This document shows positions 45,904 to 55,430 of a stretch of DNA of 62,361 bases, in pieces. A model generated the notes under the pieces. It searched no databases. It was not told the origin of the DNA and saw nothing but the letters and a program-made list of their open reading frames with translations. A program made the position numbers and the translations under genes. How positions within the stretch are numbered: position 1 is the stretch's first letter; every line of letters starts with the position of its first letter. The stretch comes from JAUUZQ01 sp964538375 (GTDB lineage: Bacteria; Bacteroidota; Bacteroidia; Bacteroidales; GCA-2748055): contig CAZIFQ010000017.1 of assembly GCA_964538375.1 (NCBI GenBank), positions 1-62,361 of the forward strand. The letters run 5' to 3'.

Positions 45904-45969
45904 ATTATTTCAGAATGATTTTCCTATTTTTTATTATCAATTCTATTAAATCAATTTTATTTTTTGATT

Positions 45970-46836
45970 ATGCATAAGTATATTATTATTTCTCCTGTCC
46001 GAAATGAAGAGCATTTTCTCCGTAAAACGATTGAATCAGTATTGAATCAAACGGTATTGCCAAAGCAGTGGATAATTGTAAATGATGGATCAACTGACAA
46101 AACTGAAGCTATTATTGATGAATATTGTGTGAAGTACAAGTGGATAGAGAAGATAAATCTAGAGGATAGGGGATATTACTATCCTGGTACTGGAATTGTA
46201 AATGTGGTGAAAAAAGGCTATGAAGTTATTTCATATAAGGATTGGGAATTTGTAGTCAAATTGGATTGTGATATTGAGTTTGAGAAAAACTATTTTGAGA
46301 AAATATTTTATTTCTTTGATCAAGATTCAAAACTGGGAATAGCCAGTGGGTGTGTATATCGACTTGAGAAGAATCGTTTAATAAAAGAACCTGCCCAGTA
46401 TGATCATCCAGATGGGGTGTCAAAAGTGTATAAAAGGGCTTGCTGGGAATCAATCGGTGGACTCATGCCTATTCCAGGTTGGGATTTGGCCGATTTATTG
46501 TCAGCTCAAATGAAAGGTTGGAATACTCGGTGTTATTTCGATTTGAGAATTATAACTGAAAGACAAACTGGTTCAAGACGAAAAGGCATATGGGGACCAA
46601 AGTTTCTTCAAGGGAAATTTGCATATCGACATGGCTACAGTTTCTTTTATACAGTATTAAGAGAGTTGAGTCATCTTTTTAGAAGACCAATTGTTATTGG
46701 GACAATTGCGCAAATTTCAGGTTATATCTACGCATTCTTTTCTAAAGAGGAATACCTATTTAGTGCCGATATGCGCGCTTTTTTAAGAAGAAGGCACAAG
46801 GAATTTCTAAAGAATAAATTAGGATTGAGTAAATAG
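45970..46836 (+). CDS. Glycosyltransferase family 2
   Basis: A 288-residue GT-A enzyme. It begins YIIISPVRNEEHFLRKTIES, then WIIVNDGSTDKTEAIIDEYC, and the DxD-like site FVVKLDCDIEFEKNYF. A C-terminal amphipathic or membrane-near stretch (FYTVLRELSHLFRRP) suggests peripheral association. The ATG at 45970 is preferred to the TTG two codons upstream. The next GT2 gene starts 3 bases after the stop, so the pair is co-translated. Confidence 0.92.
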   Translation: MHKYIIISPVRNEEHFLRKTIESVLNQTVLPKQWIIVNDGSTDKTEAIIDEYCVKYKWIEKINLEDRGYYYPGTGIVNVVKKGYEVISYKDWEFVVKLDCDIEFEKNYFEKIFYFFDQDSKLGIASGCVYRLEKNRLIKEPAQYDHPDGVSKVYKRACWESIGGLMPIPGWDLADLLSAQMKGWNTRCYFDLRIITERQTGSRRKGIWGPKFLQGKFAYRHGYSFFYTVLRELSHLFRRPIVIGTIAQISGYIYAFFSKEEYLFSADMRAFLRRRHKEFLKNKLGLSK

Positions 46837-46839
46837 ATC

Positions 46840-47607
46840 ATGGTGTTTTCCATTATTACAGTATGTTGGAATGATCTTAGCGGATTGATGTTAACCTATC
46901 AGTCTGTAATTGAGCAGTCCTTCCATGATTATGAATTAGTCATAGTTGATGGGAATTCAGCTGATGGCACAAAGGATTACCTTAAAGGAAATCTTCGGGA
47001 AAATGTCAGATGGGTATCTGAGTCCGATGCTGGTATTTTTGATGCCATGAATAAGGGGATAGAAATGGCAAAAGGAGACTATCTAATTTTTATGAACAGT
47101 TATGATGAATTCGTTAATCGTTCAGTCCTTCATGAACTATCCAAAATTGTCACTTCTCAGGATGAACTAAAATTCTTATATGGTGATTCAATTGATGTGA
47201 CATTGGAAGGGGAAAATCTATATAAGTATTCTCGTGAACATTCTTATATAAATAGAGGTATGTTTACTTCGCATCAAGCAATGGTCTTCAAGTCAACGAA
47301 GATATTATATCCCAAAAAATTTAAGTATACAGCTGATTATGCATATGTTGCAAAATACTTGATAGAATCAGATGAATCTGAGATCAAGAAGGTTGATTTT
47401 CCAATTTGTAAATTCAAATTGGGAGGAACCAATGAGACTAAAAGATTCGTTGCGATCCGGGAAGATTTCTTTATTCGACGAGAAGTATTGAAACTGTCTC
47501 TGACGTATTGTATATTATTTTATGTCTTTCATTTAATACATACAATAATGAAACGAATTATTCCCAATATTACCAGAACCGTACGTTACGATAGAAAACC
47601 CCGATAA
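46840..47607 (+). CDS. Glycosyltransferase family 2 (WcaA/colanic type)
   Basis: A 255-residue GT2 enzyme. It begins FSIITVCWNDLSGLMLTYQS, then ELVIVDGNSADGTKDYL, and SESDAGIFDAMNKGIEMAKG, a motif typical of polysaccharide glycosyltransferases of the WcaA/EpsE kind. FTSHQAMVFKS is the acceptor-side motif. It is the last plus-strand gene before the minus-strand Wzc/Wza pair, 3 bases away, so the two convergent transcripts abut. Confidence 0.92.
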   Translation: MVFSIITVCWNDLSGLMLTYQSVIEQSFHDYELVIVDGNSADGTKDYLKGNLRENVRWVSESDAGIFDAMNKGIEMAKGDYLIFMNSYDEFVNRSVLHELSKIVTSQDELKFLYGDSIDVTLEGENLYKYSREHSYINRGMFTSHQAMVFKSTKILYPKKFKYTADYAYVAKYLIESDESEIKKVDFPICKFKLGGTNETKRFVAIREDFFIRREVLKLSLTYCILFYVFHLIHTIMKRIIPNITRTVRYDRKPR

Positions 47608-47610
47608 TTT

Positions 47611-50037
47611 CTATTTCTTTCTTGAAAAGAGGCCCTTAATTCTTTTTGAAAATTTGAGTTCTTTTTTATAATAATATTGCTCGTAACTATAAGCTGTATC
47701 TCGGCTTTCAGATTCATTAACTACAAGAAAAACGTTTTTAATATTTTTCTGATTTAGTTTTTCACTGATACTGTTTAATAGCTTTTTTCTTGCAATACCG
47801 ATCCGATTAATATGTAGAGTAACATCAGAATAATCCATTAGAATAAATGCATCAGATACCAATCCATAGGGTGGTGTATCTAGAATTATATAATCATAAC
47901 TTTCCTTCAATGAATTTATAAAATTGGCTGTCAAATCTTTAGAAATTAGCTCAATTGGATTTGGAGCAATATGTCCTGAAGGAATTATATCCAGATTAGG
48001 AATTACTGATTTAATTAGGATATCCTCAAGTTTTGAATTTTTTATAAGAAAAGAGCTTAAACCAAATTGATCAAGAGGGATATTGAACTCCTTTACCATA
48101 TTACTTGGCGTTCTTAAATCGCATTCAATTAATATTGTCTTTTTATGAGTTACTGCAAAAGCGGAGGCTAGATTTAACGATATGTAAGATTTTCCTTCAT
48201 TTGGTAAATTAGATGTAACCAAAATAACTTTGCCTGATTCACCATGCAAGTAAAAGTTGATATCATTTCTCAGTAATTGAAATGCCTCATTTGTCTTGTT
48301 TTTGGGACCTTCAATAACTTGATTTGTAGTATTCGATTTTGACACGGGAATCTCACCAATGATTGGTAATTTGGTATTACTTTTCACCTCTTCTATCGAA
48401 TGTATTCTGTCAGAGAAAAATCTTTTTATCAACACGTATATTGTTGGAATAATGAATCCAAAAAATATTGCTAATATTATTATTATCAATTTATTTGGTG
48501 AGGCAACTCCTTGAGAGTGAGGTGGCTCAATAATCTTACAGTCTGATGTATTTGATGCTTTGATTATCTGTGCTTGAATTCTTTTTTCAAGGAGAGAAGT
48601 ATAGACGGCATCATTAATATTGAATTGTCTTTCGATCCCAGTCAATTGTCTTTGAGTCTGAGGTAATTTTGAAAAATCATTGTTGAGTCGTTTAATTCTA
48701 TCATTTAATTCATTAAGTTCATTTTGAGTAGTTGTGATATTGAAACTAATGTTTTCTTTTATTACATTCTCCAAATTATTAATGCTGGTATTAAGTGTTT
48801 GCAAACGTGTACTTCTTAATTGATTATTGCTGATAATTTTTTGTTTCTCACTATTTAGTGAGGTTAACTCTTCAATAAGGTTATTCAACAATCTATCCTC
48901 TTGGTCAAAAGAGCCTGGGGACAGTATTGTTGAGGATCCTGTGTTAGATTCAAAGTAATCCCTCATTTGAGTGAAATATGCCAGCTTCGTCTGAGCATTA
49001 TCTCTAGTAAACTCCATTGTCTGTAATTGAGAAGCGATATTGTCAGCCTTCTCGCCAATGTCCATTACATTATAATTTTTTCTAAAGATCTGAAGCTGTC
49101 TTTCAGACCTGCCTAGAGAATCGGATATGTTAGATAATTGATAATTAATGTACTCGATTGTTTTATTGGCTAGATGATTCTTAGATTCTAAATTTGTTTC
49201 GATATACTTATTAACTAATCCTGTTAGGAAATCTAAACTCAGCTCATTATTAGGTCCTTCAAAAGAGATCTCTATGATTGTTGACTCCAATTGGGGTTCA
49301 ATTATGGATAACGATTTTTGAAAGGTCTTGGCTAGGTAATCCAAGTCATTGAACCTAAAGAACAGATCTTTCCCTATATATAGAGCACGGTCATAGTTTG
49401 AGTTCAATAATACCACAAATGAGCAATAATCATTTTCTATTGTTTGTCCGAATTTATACTTTCCACTTAAAGTAAAGTCAGCTTCAGAAACTATCACCGC
49501 CTTATTTGTATAGTCATAAATTTTTGCTTTATCGTTTGAGCCATGAATTAAAAAATTCGAGTCATCTAAAATCTGGATATAAAAATACGTAGATATAGGT
49601 TGGATATGATTTTTATTGATATAAACTAAAAAAGGAGAATCTTTATTGATGTTTTGGAGGCTAAATGATAATTCTTTTGGAACTCTATCTTCTTGGATAT
49701 AGTAAAATGTACGCAGTTCCAATTCATCAATCACAGATCTTATAAGCGGGGTTGACTGCAAAAATGATATTTCATTTAGAATGTTCATCTCATTTGCCAG
49801 GAGTCCTGAAATGTCAAAGAAATCATTTGGATTTTCGAATGAGTTTTCTCTGCTTGTATCGATATTAATTATTGCATCAACCTGGTAGGTATTGGAAGCA
49901 ATTTTCAGGTAAATAATCGCAATTGCAAAACTGAAAATTATAAACAAAAGGTACAATAACCAGAACTTGAGAAATTCTTTTAGAATTAACTTCAAATTGG
50001 GTTGTTGCCATTTCTGATTTTGATTTTCGTATATCAT
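47611..50037 (-). CDS. Wzc-like polysaccharide co-polymerase and tyrosine autokinase
   Basis: An 808-residue two-part protein. The N-terminal part is a Wzz-type chain-length domain with two membrane helices (about 25-50 and 515-540) and long periplasmic coiled coils. The C-terminal part is a BY-kinase: Walker A VTSNLPNEGKSYISLNLA, A' ILIECDLRTPSN, Walker B YIILDTPPYGLVSDA. The tail carries a Tyr cluster (AYSYEQYYYKKE) for autophosphorylation. It times polymerisation and couples it to Wza. No cognate phosphatase (Wzb or PHP type) is found in the window. Follows the Wza-like gene by 9 bases. Confidence 0.94.
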   Translation of the reverse strand: MIYENQNQKWQQPNLKLILKEFLKFWLLYLLFIIFSFAIAIIYLKIASNTYQVDAIINIDTSRENSFENPNDFFDISGLLANEMNILNEISFLQSTPLIRSVIDELELRTFYYIQEDRVPKELSFSLQNINKDSPFLVYINKNHIQPISTYFYIQILDDSNFLIHGSNDKAKIYDYTNKAVIVSEADFTLSGKYKFGQTIENDYCSFVVLLNSNYDRALYIGKDLFFRFNDLDYLAKTFQKSLSIIEPQLESTIIEISFEGPNNELSLDFLTGLVNKYIETNLESKNHLANKTIEYINYQLSNISDSLGRSERQLQIFRKNYNVMDIGEKADNIASQLQTMEFTRDNAQTKLAYFTQMRDYFESNTGSSTILSPGSFDQEDRLLNNLIEELTSLNSEKQKIISNNQLRSTRLQTLNTSINNLENVIKENISFNITTTQNELNELNDRIKRLNNDFSKLPQTQRQLTGIERQFNINDAVYTSLLEKRIQAQIIKASNTSDCKIIEPPHSQGVASPNKLIIIILAIFFGFIIPTIYVLIKRFFSDRIHSIEEVKSNTKLPIIGEIPVSKSNTTNQVIEGPKNKTNEAFQLLRNDINFYLHGESGKVILVTSNLPNEGKSYISLNLASAFAVTHKKTILIECDLRTPSNMVKEFNIPLDQFGLSSFLIKNSKLEDILIKSVIPNLDIIPSGHIAPNPIELISKDLTANFINSLKESYDYIILDTPPYGLVSDAFILMDYSDVTLHINRIGIARKKLLNSISEKLNQKNIKNVFLVVNESESRDTAYSYEQYYYKKELKFSKRIKGLFSRKK

Positions 50038-50046
50038 ATTCTGTAA

Positions 50047-50847
50047 TCAATTAAATAGACTTAAGGTTAGTGTTAATATTAAGGTGGTTGTCGAGACTAC
50101 TGATATGAGTATGTCATATGGAAATGTTTCCATTCCCCATTTCTTTCTTCCCAAAGGTTCAACATAAATAATGTCATTGGATTTTATCAAGTACCAATCG
50201 GAAACAAGAATATCATCTTTAGTAAGATCGAAATAATGTTTGGTAACTTCATTGCCTTCTTCTCGAATAATAAGGACTTTTCTTCTATTCCCATACGAAG
50301 AAATATCATTTGCATAACCAATTGCCTGAAATATATTTATTGACTTATAATTGAATACATACACACCAGGACTATTTACTTCACCGAGAACAGTTACCTT
50401 ATTGTTTATAAATTTAATAAACACAGAAGGATGGAATAAATATTGAGAAAGTTCCTCTTCTATTAAATCTGCAGCACCTTGCAAGGTCAATCCCTCAAGT
50501 TTTATCCTTTTTAAATATGGCATATGAATATACCCTTCTTCATCTAATGTATAACTCAATAAATCAGCATCCATTATTTGCATCTGGAATCTTGAGTTAA
50601 AATTTGTTGGAGTTTCATCAGAGCTTGTGATTCTAATATATAATTCATCACCATATCTAATGTGTTCATCAATCGAGTCTTCAACGAAATATACAAAATC
50701 ATTATTTTGGCTATCAGTCAGTTGAGATTTAAGGTTGGGCTCTTTAAGGTAGGTGGCAGTTTTTGTAGGCGCACATCCATAAAAGAGAGCGTATGAGATA
50801 ATTAAGACAATGAAGTATGGTATTTTGAGATTTGATTTAATATTCAT
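50047..50847 (-). CDS. Wza-like polysaccharide export lipoprotein
   Basis: A 266-residue outer-membrane export protein. The lipoprotein signal ends at Cys25 (LFYGCAPTK). The Poly_export domain (DEHIRYGDELYIRITSSDET) and a SLBB domain (NKVTVLGEVNSPGVYVFNYK) follow, as does a predicted C-terminal hydrophobic helix (ILISVVSTTTLILTLTLSLF) of the Wza type. It forms the channel for the mature polymer, with Wzc behind it. The gene precedes wzc on the minus strand, so both are probably transcribed from the 50848-51319 region. Confidence 0.92.
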   Translation of the reverse strand: MNIKSNLKIPYFIVLIISYALFYGCAPTKTATYLKEPNLKSQLTDSQNNDFVYFVEDSIDEHIRYGDELYIRITSSDETPTNFNSRFQMQIMDADLLSYTLDEEGYIHMPYLKRIKLEGLTLQGAADLIEEELSQYLFHPSVFIKFINNKVTVLGEVNSPGVYVFNYKSINIFQAIGYANDISSYGNRRKVLIIREEGNEVTKHYFDLTKDDILVSDWYLIKSNDIIYVEPLGRKKWGMETFPYDILISVVSTTTLILTLTLSLFN

Positions 50848-51319
50848 TTGATAATTATTAATATTGTAATGTATTAGTTCTTTGCATTAATTATCCATAT
50901 ATCGATAGAAAATATGGCTATTCTATCTTCAGATTTACATCAATACACAGAAATAAATATATTTTGTAGTTCACGATTCATAAAAACAAAAACAGATTGA
51001 ATACACAACAGAAATTTTGTTGTCATACAATAATGATTGTTAGAAGCACTAATTGCAATGAATATTATTGATATTTATGTAAATATAGACAAAGTAAAAT
51101 TAAAGAAATATAATTTGTTGAAAAACTGAATTTATGTATTGTATATATCCTGGTTAAGTCATGTAAATGAATGATTGAAAAATTAATACAGGATAATTGA
51201 ATAGTTCTATCTTCAATTGTTTTGTTAATGATTACATTCCAAATCGTCGTGCTAGATTTGAATGCCATAATACGATAAACAATTTTTTACAGAAAGTATA
51301 TTAATATTTAATCTTGTAT
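50848..51319. other. Divergent intergenic region upstream of the Wza-like gene
   Basis: 472 bases, very AT-rich, between the divergent Wza-like and DUF218-like genes. It must hold promoters for both, but I find no full TTTG-N20-TAnnTTTG match, no hairpin and no coding relic. Confidence 0.45.
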
Positions 51320-52297
51320 ATGTATAGAAAAATTTGGTTGATTATTTCTTTGTTAGTATTCCTGCTGATTGTTGTAATAATGATATTCTCTTCAAAGATT
51401 GTCACATATAGTAAAGAGATTGATGCAAAAGTGTATGTTGTTGAAGGTTGGATGCCAGAATACAATTTTGATTTTTTGTATTCTATATTGGGAGACAAGA
51501 ATGACATTTTAATTTTTACATCAGGAATTGAGTTGTCAGATTTCTTTTGTATGCATTACAATGGTTTTTTGGTGTTTAATTTGATTAATGAGGATATAGA
51601 CAGTATAGATGACTTGTATGATATAAGTATTATTACTAAAGGAGAAATAATTAATGGAGATTCTACGCAAATGAATCTTTGGATTAATGATTCATTAGTT
51701 TTCAAGTTTAGAATTAGTGAAGAGATTACCAACATTTCATATAAGATTCAAACAAATCAGATTGACTCTATTGCAATTGAATATTCTAATGATCAATTAA
51801 ACAAGAGAAAAGATATGAATCTTTCTGTTAAAGAAATCACTATTAACGGAAAACGGTTTCAAGCTTATTCTCGTTCTAATTATTACGATAGGTATGCCTG
51901 GGATGGCATATTGTCTGAAGATACAGGATACAGATCATATGCAGAATATGCAGAATCCTATTTGGAGCGGATCGGGTTTGATCCAGCTAGAGTTATATCA
52001 ATTTCTGGATATGGTAAGAGAAATCGTACCTATCGGAGTGCAAGAGCAGTAAAGGAATACCTGATTGAATCATATCCGGGAATTGAAAAATTCAATTTAG
52101 TAACGACTGAAAATCATTCAAGAAGGACTTATATTACATATAAATATCTATTTGGTAAAAATGTGGAAATAGGTGTTATTGCCTTGGAAGACGATGAATA
52201 CTCAGGATTTGTAGATTCTAAAATTGATGAGATCAGAGAGCTGCTTGCCATTATTTACTATAGAATATTATTTGTTGTCAACAGATTTTTAGAGTAA
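51320..52297 (+). CDS. DUF218/YdcF-like protein with inserted carbohydrate-binding domain
   Basis: A 325-residue protein with an N-terminal membrane anchor (residues 4-24). The DUF218 (ElyC/YdcF) fold starts with AKVYVVEGWMPEYNFDF and resumes at GYRSYAEYAESYLERIGFDP, with NLVTTENHSRRTYITYKYLF closing it. Between them (about residues 95-200) lies a beta-rich module like Ca-dependent xylan-binding CBM36/60 domains: WINDSLVFKFRISEEITNIS, SIAIEYSNDQLNKRKDMNLS, VKEITINGKRF. DUF218 proteins are implicated in envelope polysaccharide metabolism. The ATG at 51320 is used; the upstream TTG adds two residues. Confidence 0.7.
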   Translation: MYRKIWLIISLLVFLLIVVIMIFSSKIVTYSKEIDAKVYVVEGWMPEYNFDFLYSILGDKNDILIFTSGIELSDFFCMHYNGFLVFNLINEDIDSIDDLYDISIITKGEIINGDSTQMNLWINDSLVFKFRISEEITNISYKIQTNQIDSIAIEYSNDQLNKRKDMNLSVKEITINGKRFQAYSRSNYYDRYAWDGILSEDTGYRSYAEYAESYLERIGFDPARVISISGYGKRNRTYRSARAVKEYLIESYPGIEKFNLVTTENHSRRTYITYKYLFGKNVEIGVIALEDDEYSGFVDSKIDEIRELLAIIYYRILFVVNRFLE

Positions 52298-52535
52298 TCA
52301 TTGAAAAGTGAAATACCTTCCCTTGAATTGAAGTAACAATTAAATATCTCTCCGATACTAATGATTTACTGCCTAGTTATTTGTGTAAGTCCCCCATTTT
52401 TCCGACAGGTTTATTGTATTTCTGGTACGATAGTATTATATTTATTCTATATACAAAAGAAATCTCTAAGAGAAGGATATTAGCAAATCATCTATGCGAC
52501 AGTTATTTAATTAATTTTTCGTAATTAATAATAGT

Positions 52536-53741
52536 ATGGTACTTTCTCGTAAATATCTAGCAAAGCTGTTAATAGTTTTATTTATACTGTCTTCAGTCCC
52601 ACTTCTGAGAGCTCAAACAGGAGCTTCAAATCTTAAGGGTGTTGTGAACGTTATTCATACTTCTGTCCCTTTTATTACTATTGCTCCTGATTCCAGATCA
52701 AGTAGTATGGGAGATGCAGGTGTTGCGACCTCACCTGATATTAATTCTCAACATTGGAATGTGGCGAAATATGCATTTATGAAAGAAAAGGGAGGAATAG
52801 CGGTCTCTTATTCTCCCTGGTTGGGCAGAATGTTTTCTGGATTACATTGCTCATATATTTCATCATATTATAAATTTTCAGAACGAGAAACTGTAAGTGC
52901 TTCGATAAGATATTTTTCACTTGGCAGTATAACTTTCAGGAATGACTATGGTGATTTTATAAATCAGATTACCCCTTATGAGATGGCAATTGATGCAGGC
53001 TATTCAAGGCGTTTTGGTGAGAATCTTGCTGGAGGTATTCTCTTTAGATATATACACTCAGATATAGCGCAAAGTCAATTGATCAATGGAACTTACTATA
53101 ATGTTGGAAGAGCAATTGCTGCGGATATAGGTATATATTATGATTCAAATGTTGATATAGGGGATGTTGTAGCAAAGTTTGCTTGGGGTGTTACAATGAC
53201 GAATCTTGGAACACCTATTTCGTATACAATTGATTCTAGACAGCTGCCTTTACCTTCCAAATTGAGCCTTGGAGGTAGACTTGGATTTGATATTGATAAT
53301 AATCATCATATTCTTATAGTACTAGAAACCAGCAAATTACTTGTTCCGACAAATCCAATTTTTATGAGCGACTCCCTAGTTCGTGGAATTGAGAATCCTG
53401 AGTCAATAGTACTGGGCATGATTCAGTCATTCTATGATGCTCCTGGAATTAGTTATTTTGATGGAACACATAGTTCAGCTTTTAGGGAGGAGTTGTCAGA
53501 AATTATGATAGGTAGTGCAATTGAGTATTGGTATCGCAATCAATTTGCTGTTAGAACGGGCTATTTTCATGAATCTAAATATAAGGGTTCCAGGAAGTAT
53601 TTTACTTTTGGAATTGGATATAGATTGAATTCACTTACTATTGATCTGGCCTATTTATTACCCACGAATTTCAATGAGAGTCCATTCGCAAATACTGTGA
53701 AATTGTCTTTAGGTTTTGATTTTGGAAGAAAAGACTATTAA
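52536..53741 (+). CDS. porV: PorV-like type IX secretion outer-membrane protein
   Basis: A 401-residue outer-membrane barrel of the PorV (LptO) type. Signal peptide (1-26), then the hallmark PFITIAPDSRSSSMGDAGVA, TSPDINSQHWNVAKYAF, and a C-terminal strand ending in KLSLGFDFGRKDY. PorV is the shuttle that takes T9SS cargo from the translocon SprA/Sov to the attachment complex with PorU. Here the gene is among polysaccharide genes, not beside porU, and the island encodes several T9SS cargo proteins. It could be an additional PorV dedicated to these, which cannot be decided from the window. Confidence 0.9.
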   Translation: MVLSRKYLAKLLIVLFILSSVPLLRAQTGASNLKGVVNVIHTSVPFITIAPDSRSSSMGDAGVATSPDINSQHWNVAKYAFMKEKGGIAVSYSPWLGRMFSGLHCSYISSYYKFSERETVSASIRYFSLGSITFRNDYGDFINQITPYEMAIDAGYSRRFGENLAGGILFRYIHSDIAQSQLINGTYYNVGRAIAADIGIYYDSNVDIGDVVAKFAWGVTMTNLGTPISYTIDSRQLPLPSKLSLGGRLGFDIDNNHHILIVLETSKLLVPTNPIFMSDSLVRGIENPESIVLGMIQSFYDAPGISYFDGTHSSAFREELSEIMIGSAIEYWYRNQFAVRTGYFHESKYKGSRKYFTFGIGYRLNSLTIDLAYLLPTNFNESPFANTVKLSLGFDFGRKDY

Positions 53742-54178
53742 TCTTTCTTTTCTGTATCTGAAATTATTCTTTATCATTAAAATAATGTATTTTATTGTAG
53801 ATTGATTATTTATCGATATTCTCTCCGATATTAAGACTTCTAATTGTCTCAAATTAGGCTTGTGGTACGCACCTTTTTTAGTCGAGAATAATTTGGGATA
53901 CACACACTGGGCAAGGACATGCGGAAAAATGAGATTTTACTTATTCAGGATAAACTTTCCCGAATCAAACCAAGAATCAATATTAATCAAAACAATGTGC
54001 TAATTTAGGTTTCGGAATTGCATTGATAACAAATACTAATTCCAAATATAAGCACATAATATATGATATTCTACATATAAAAATTAATTTTACTCAAATA
54101 TAATGAGAGAACTTTAATAAGGATAATTGAGAAACAAATTTTAATAATGATAATAAACTTATTGTTAAATATTTAATT
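53742..54178. other. Intergenic region between porV and gmd
   Basis: 437 AT-rich bases before gmd. A few short imperfect repeats of AATTAGG/AATTTAGG type and no coding relic. I see no terminator hairpin after porV and no full promoter match, so both remain unassigned. Confidence 0.45.
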
Positions 54179-55336
54179 ATGAGCAAAACAGCACTAATTA
54201 CTGGAATTACTGGTCAGGATGGCGCATATCTTGCTGAATATTTATTGAAAAAAGGATATGTCGTACATGGAATTAAAAGGCGAAGTTCTTTGTTCAATAC
54301 CGATAGAATTGATCACTTATATCAAGATCCGCATATTGAAGACAGGCATTTTATCCTACATTATGGAGACCTTACAGACTCAATGAATCTTACAAGAATA
54401 ATTATGGAATCCCAACCTGATGAGATTTATAACCTAGGAGCCATGAGTCATGTTAAAGTGAGTTTTGATACTCCTGAATATGTTGCAGATACAGATGGTG
54501 TGGGAACATTAAGAATTCTTGAGGCTGTTAGATTACTTGGGATGGTTGAGAAAACAAAAATTTACCAGGCAAGTACTTCGGAACTCTATGGTATGGTTCA
54601 GGAAGTTCCCCAATCTGAGTCAACTCCTTTTTATCCGAGGAGCCCATATGGAGTTGCAAAGCTATATGCCTATTGGATTACCAAAAACTACAGAGAAGCA
54701 TATGGGATGCATGCTAGTAATGGAATCCTTTTTAATCATGAATCACCGATTCGGGGTGAAACTTTTGTCTCTAGAAAAATTACTCGAGCTGTATCTCGTA
54801 TTGCACTTGGAATGCAGGATATTGTATTTATGGGAAATCTATCTTCAAAAAGAGACTGGGGACATGCAAAAGATTATGTCAGGGCCATGTATTTGATTCT
54901 CCAGCAGGATGAACCTGATGATTATGTAATTGCTACTGGTGTTACAACAGAAATTCGTGAGTTCATTCAGAAGACTTTTAATGAGATTGGTATAGTTATT
55001 TCTTTTAAAGGTGATCAGGAGCAGGAAACAGGAAGCATTGTAGACATTGATGAAGCTTTGTTTAGTGATAAGGTTGGTAGTGAATACTTAGAAAATGTGA
55101 AAGAAAGAATAGAATCGAAGTCCATAGTTGTTCGAGTAGATCCTGCATATTATCGTCCTACGGAGGTGGAACTCCTTCTTGGGGATCCTACAAAATCTAA
55201 TGAAAAACTTGGTTGGTGGCCTGAATATGACCTTAATGGATTGATAAAAGATATGATTGATTCAGATATTAAATTGATGAAGAAAGAGAGATATCTGAAA
55301 GATGGGGGATATGATACATTGAATTATTTTGAGTAA
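54179..55336 (+). CDS. gmd: GDP-mannose 4,6-dehydratase
   Basis: A 385-residue SDR enzyme converting GDP-D-mannose to GDP-4-keto-6-deoxy-D-mannose. The NADP site is TGITGQDGAYLAEYLLKKGY, and HGIKRRSSLFNTDRIDHLY is diagnostic of Gmd. The catalytic set is in ASTSELYGMVQEVPQSE (Thr and Glu) and RSPYGVAKLYAY (Tyr and Lys). FNHESPIRGETFVSRKI contacts the substrate. Forms a unit with the fucose synthase gene downstream, so GDP-L-fucose is probably made for this polysaccharide. Both lie far from the glycosyltransferases, after porV. Confidence 0.97.
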   Translation: MSKTALITGITGQDGAYLAEYLLKKGYVVHGIKRRSSLFNTDRIDHLYQDPHIEDRHFILHYGDLTDSMNLTRIIMESQPDEIYNLGAMSHVKVSFDTPEYVADTDGVGTLRILEAVRLLGMVEKTKIYQASTSELYGMVQEVPQSESTPFYPRSPYGVAKLYAYWITKNYREAYGMHASNGILFNHESPIRGETFVSRKITRAVSRIALGMQDIVFMGNLSSKRDWGHAKDYVRAMYLILQQDEPDDYVIATGVTTEIREFIQKTFNEIGIVISFKGDQEQETGSIVDIDEALFSDKVGSEYLENVKERIESKSIVVRVDPAYYRPTEVELLLGDPTKSNEKLGWWPEYDLNGLIKDMIDSDIKLMKKERYLKDGGYDTLNYFE

Positions 55337-55430
55337 GGGATATGAGATGATGAGTTATTGACTTGAACAGTAGCTTGAAGCCTTCTTAAGTGGACAGGTA
55401 AAAAATTAGAATTATACAGAAAAGAGAATT

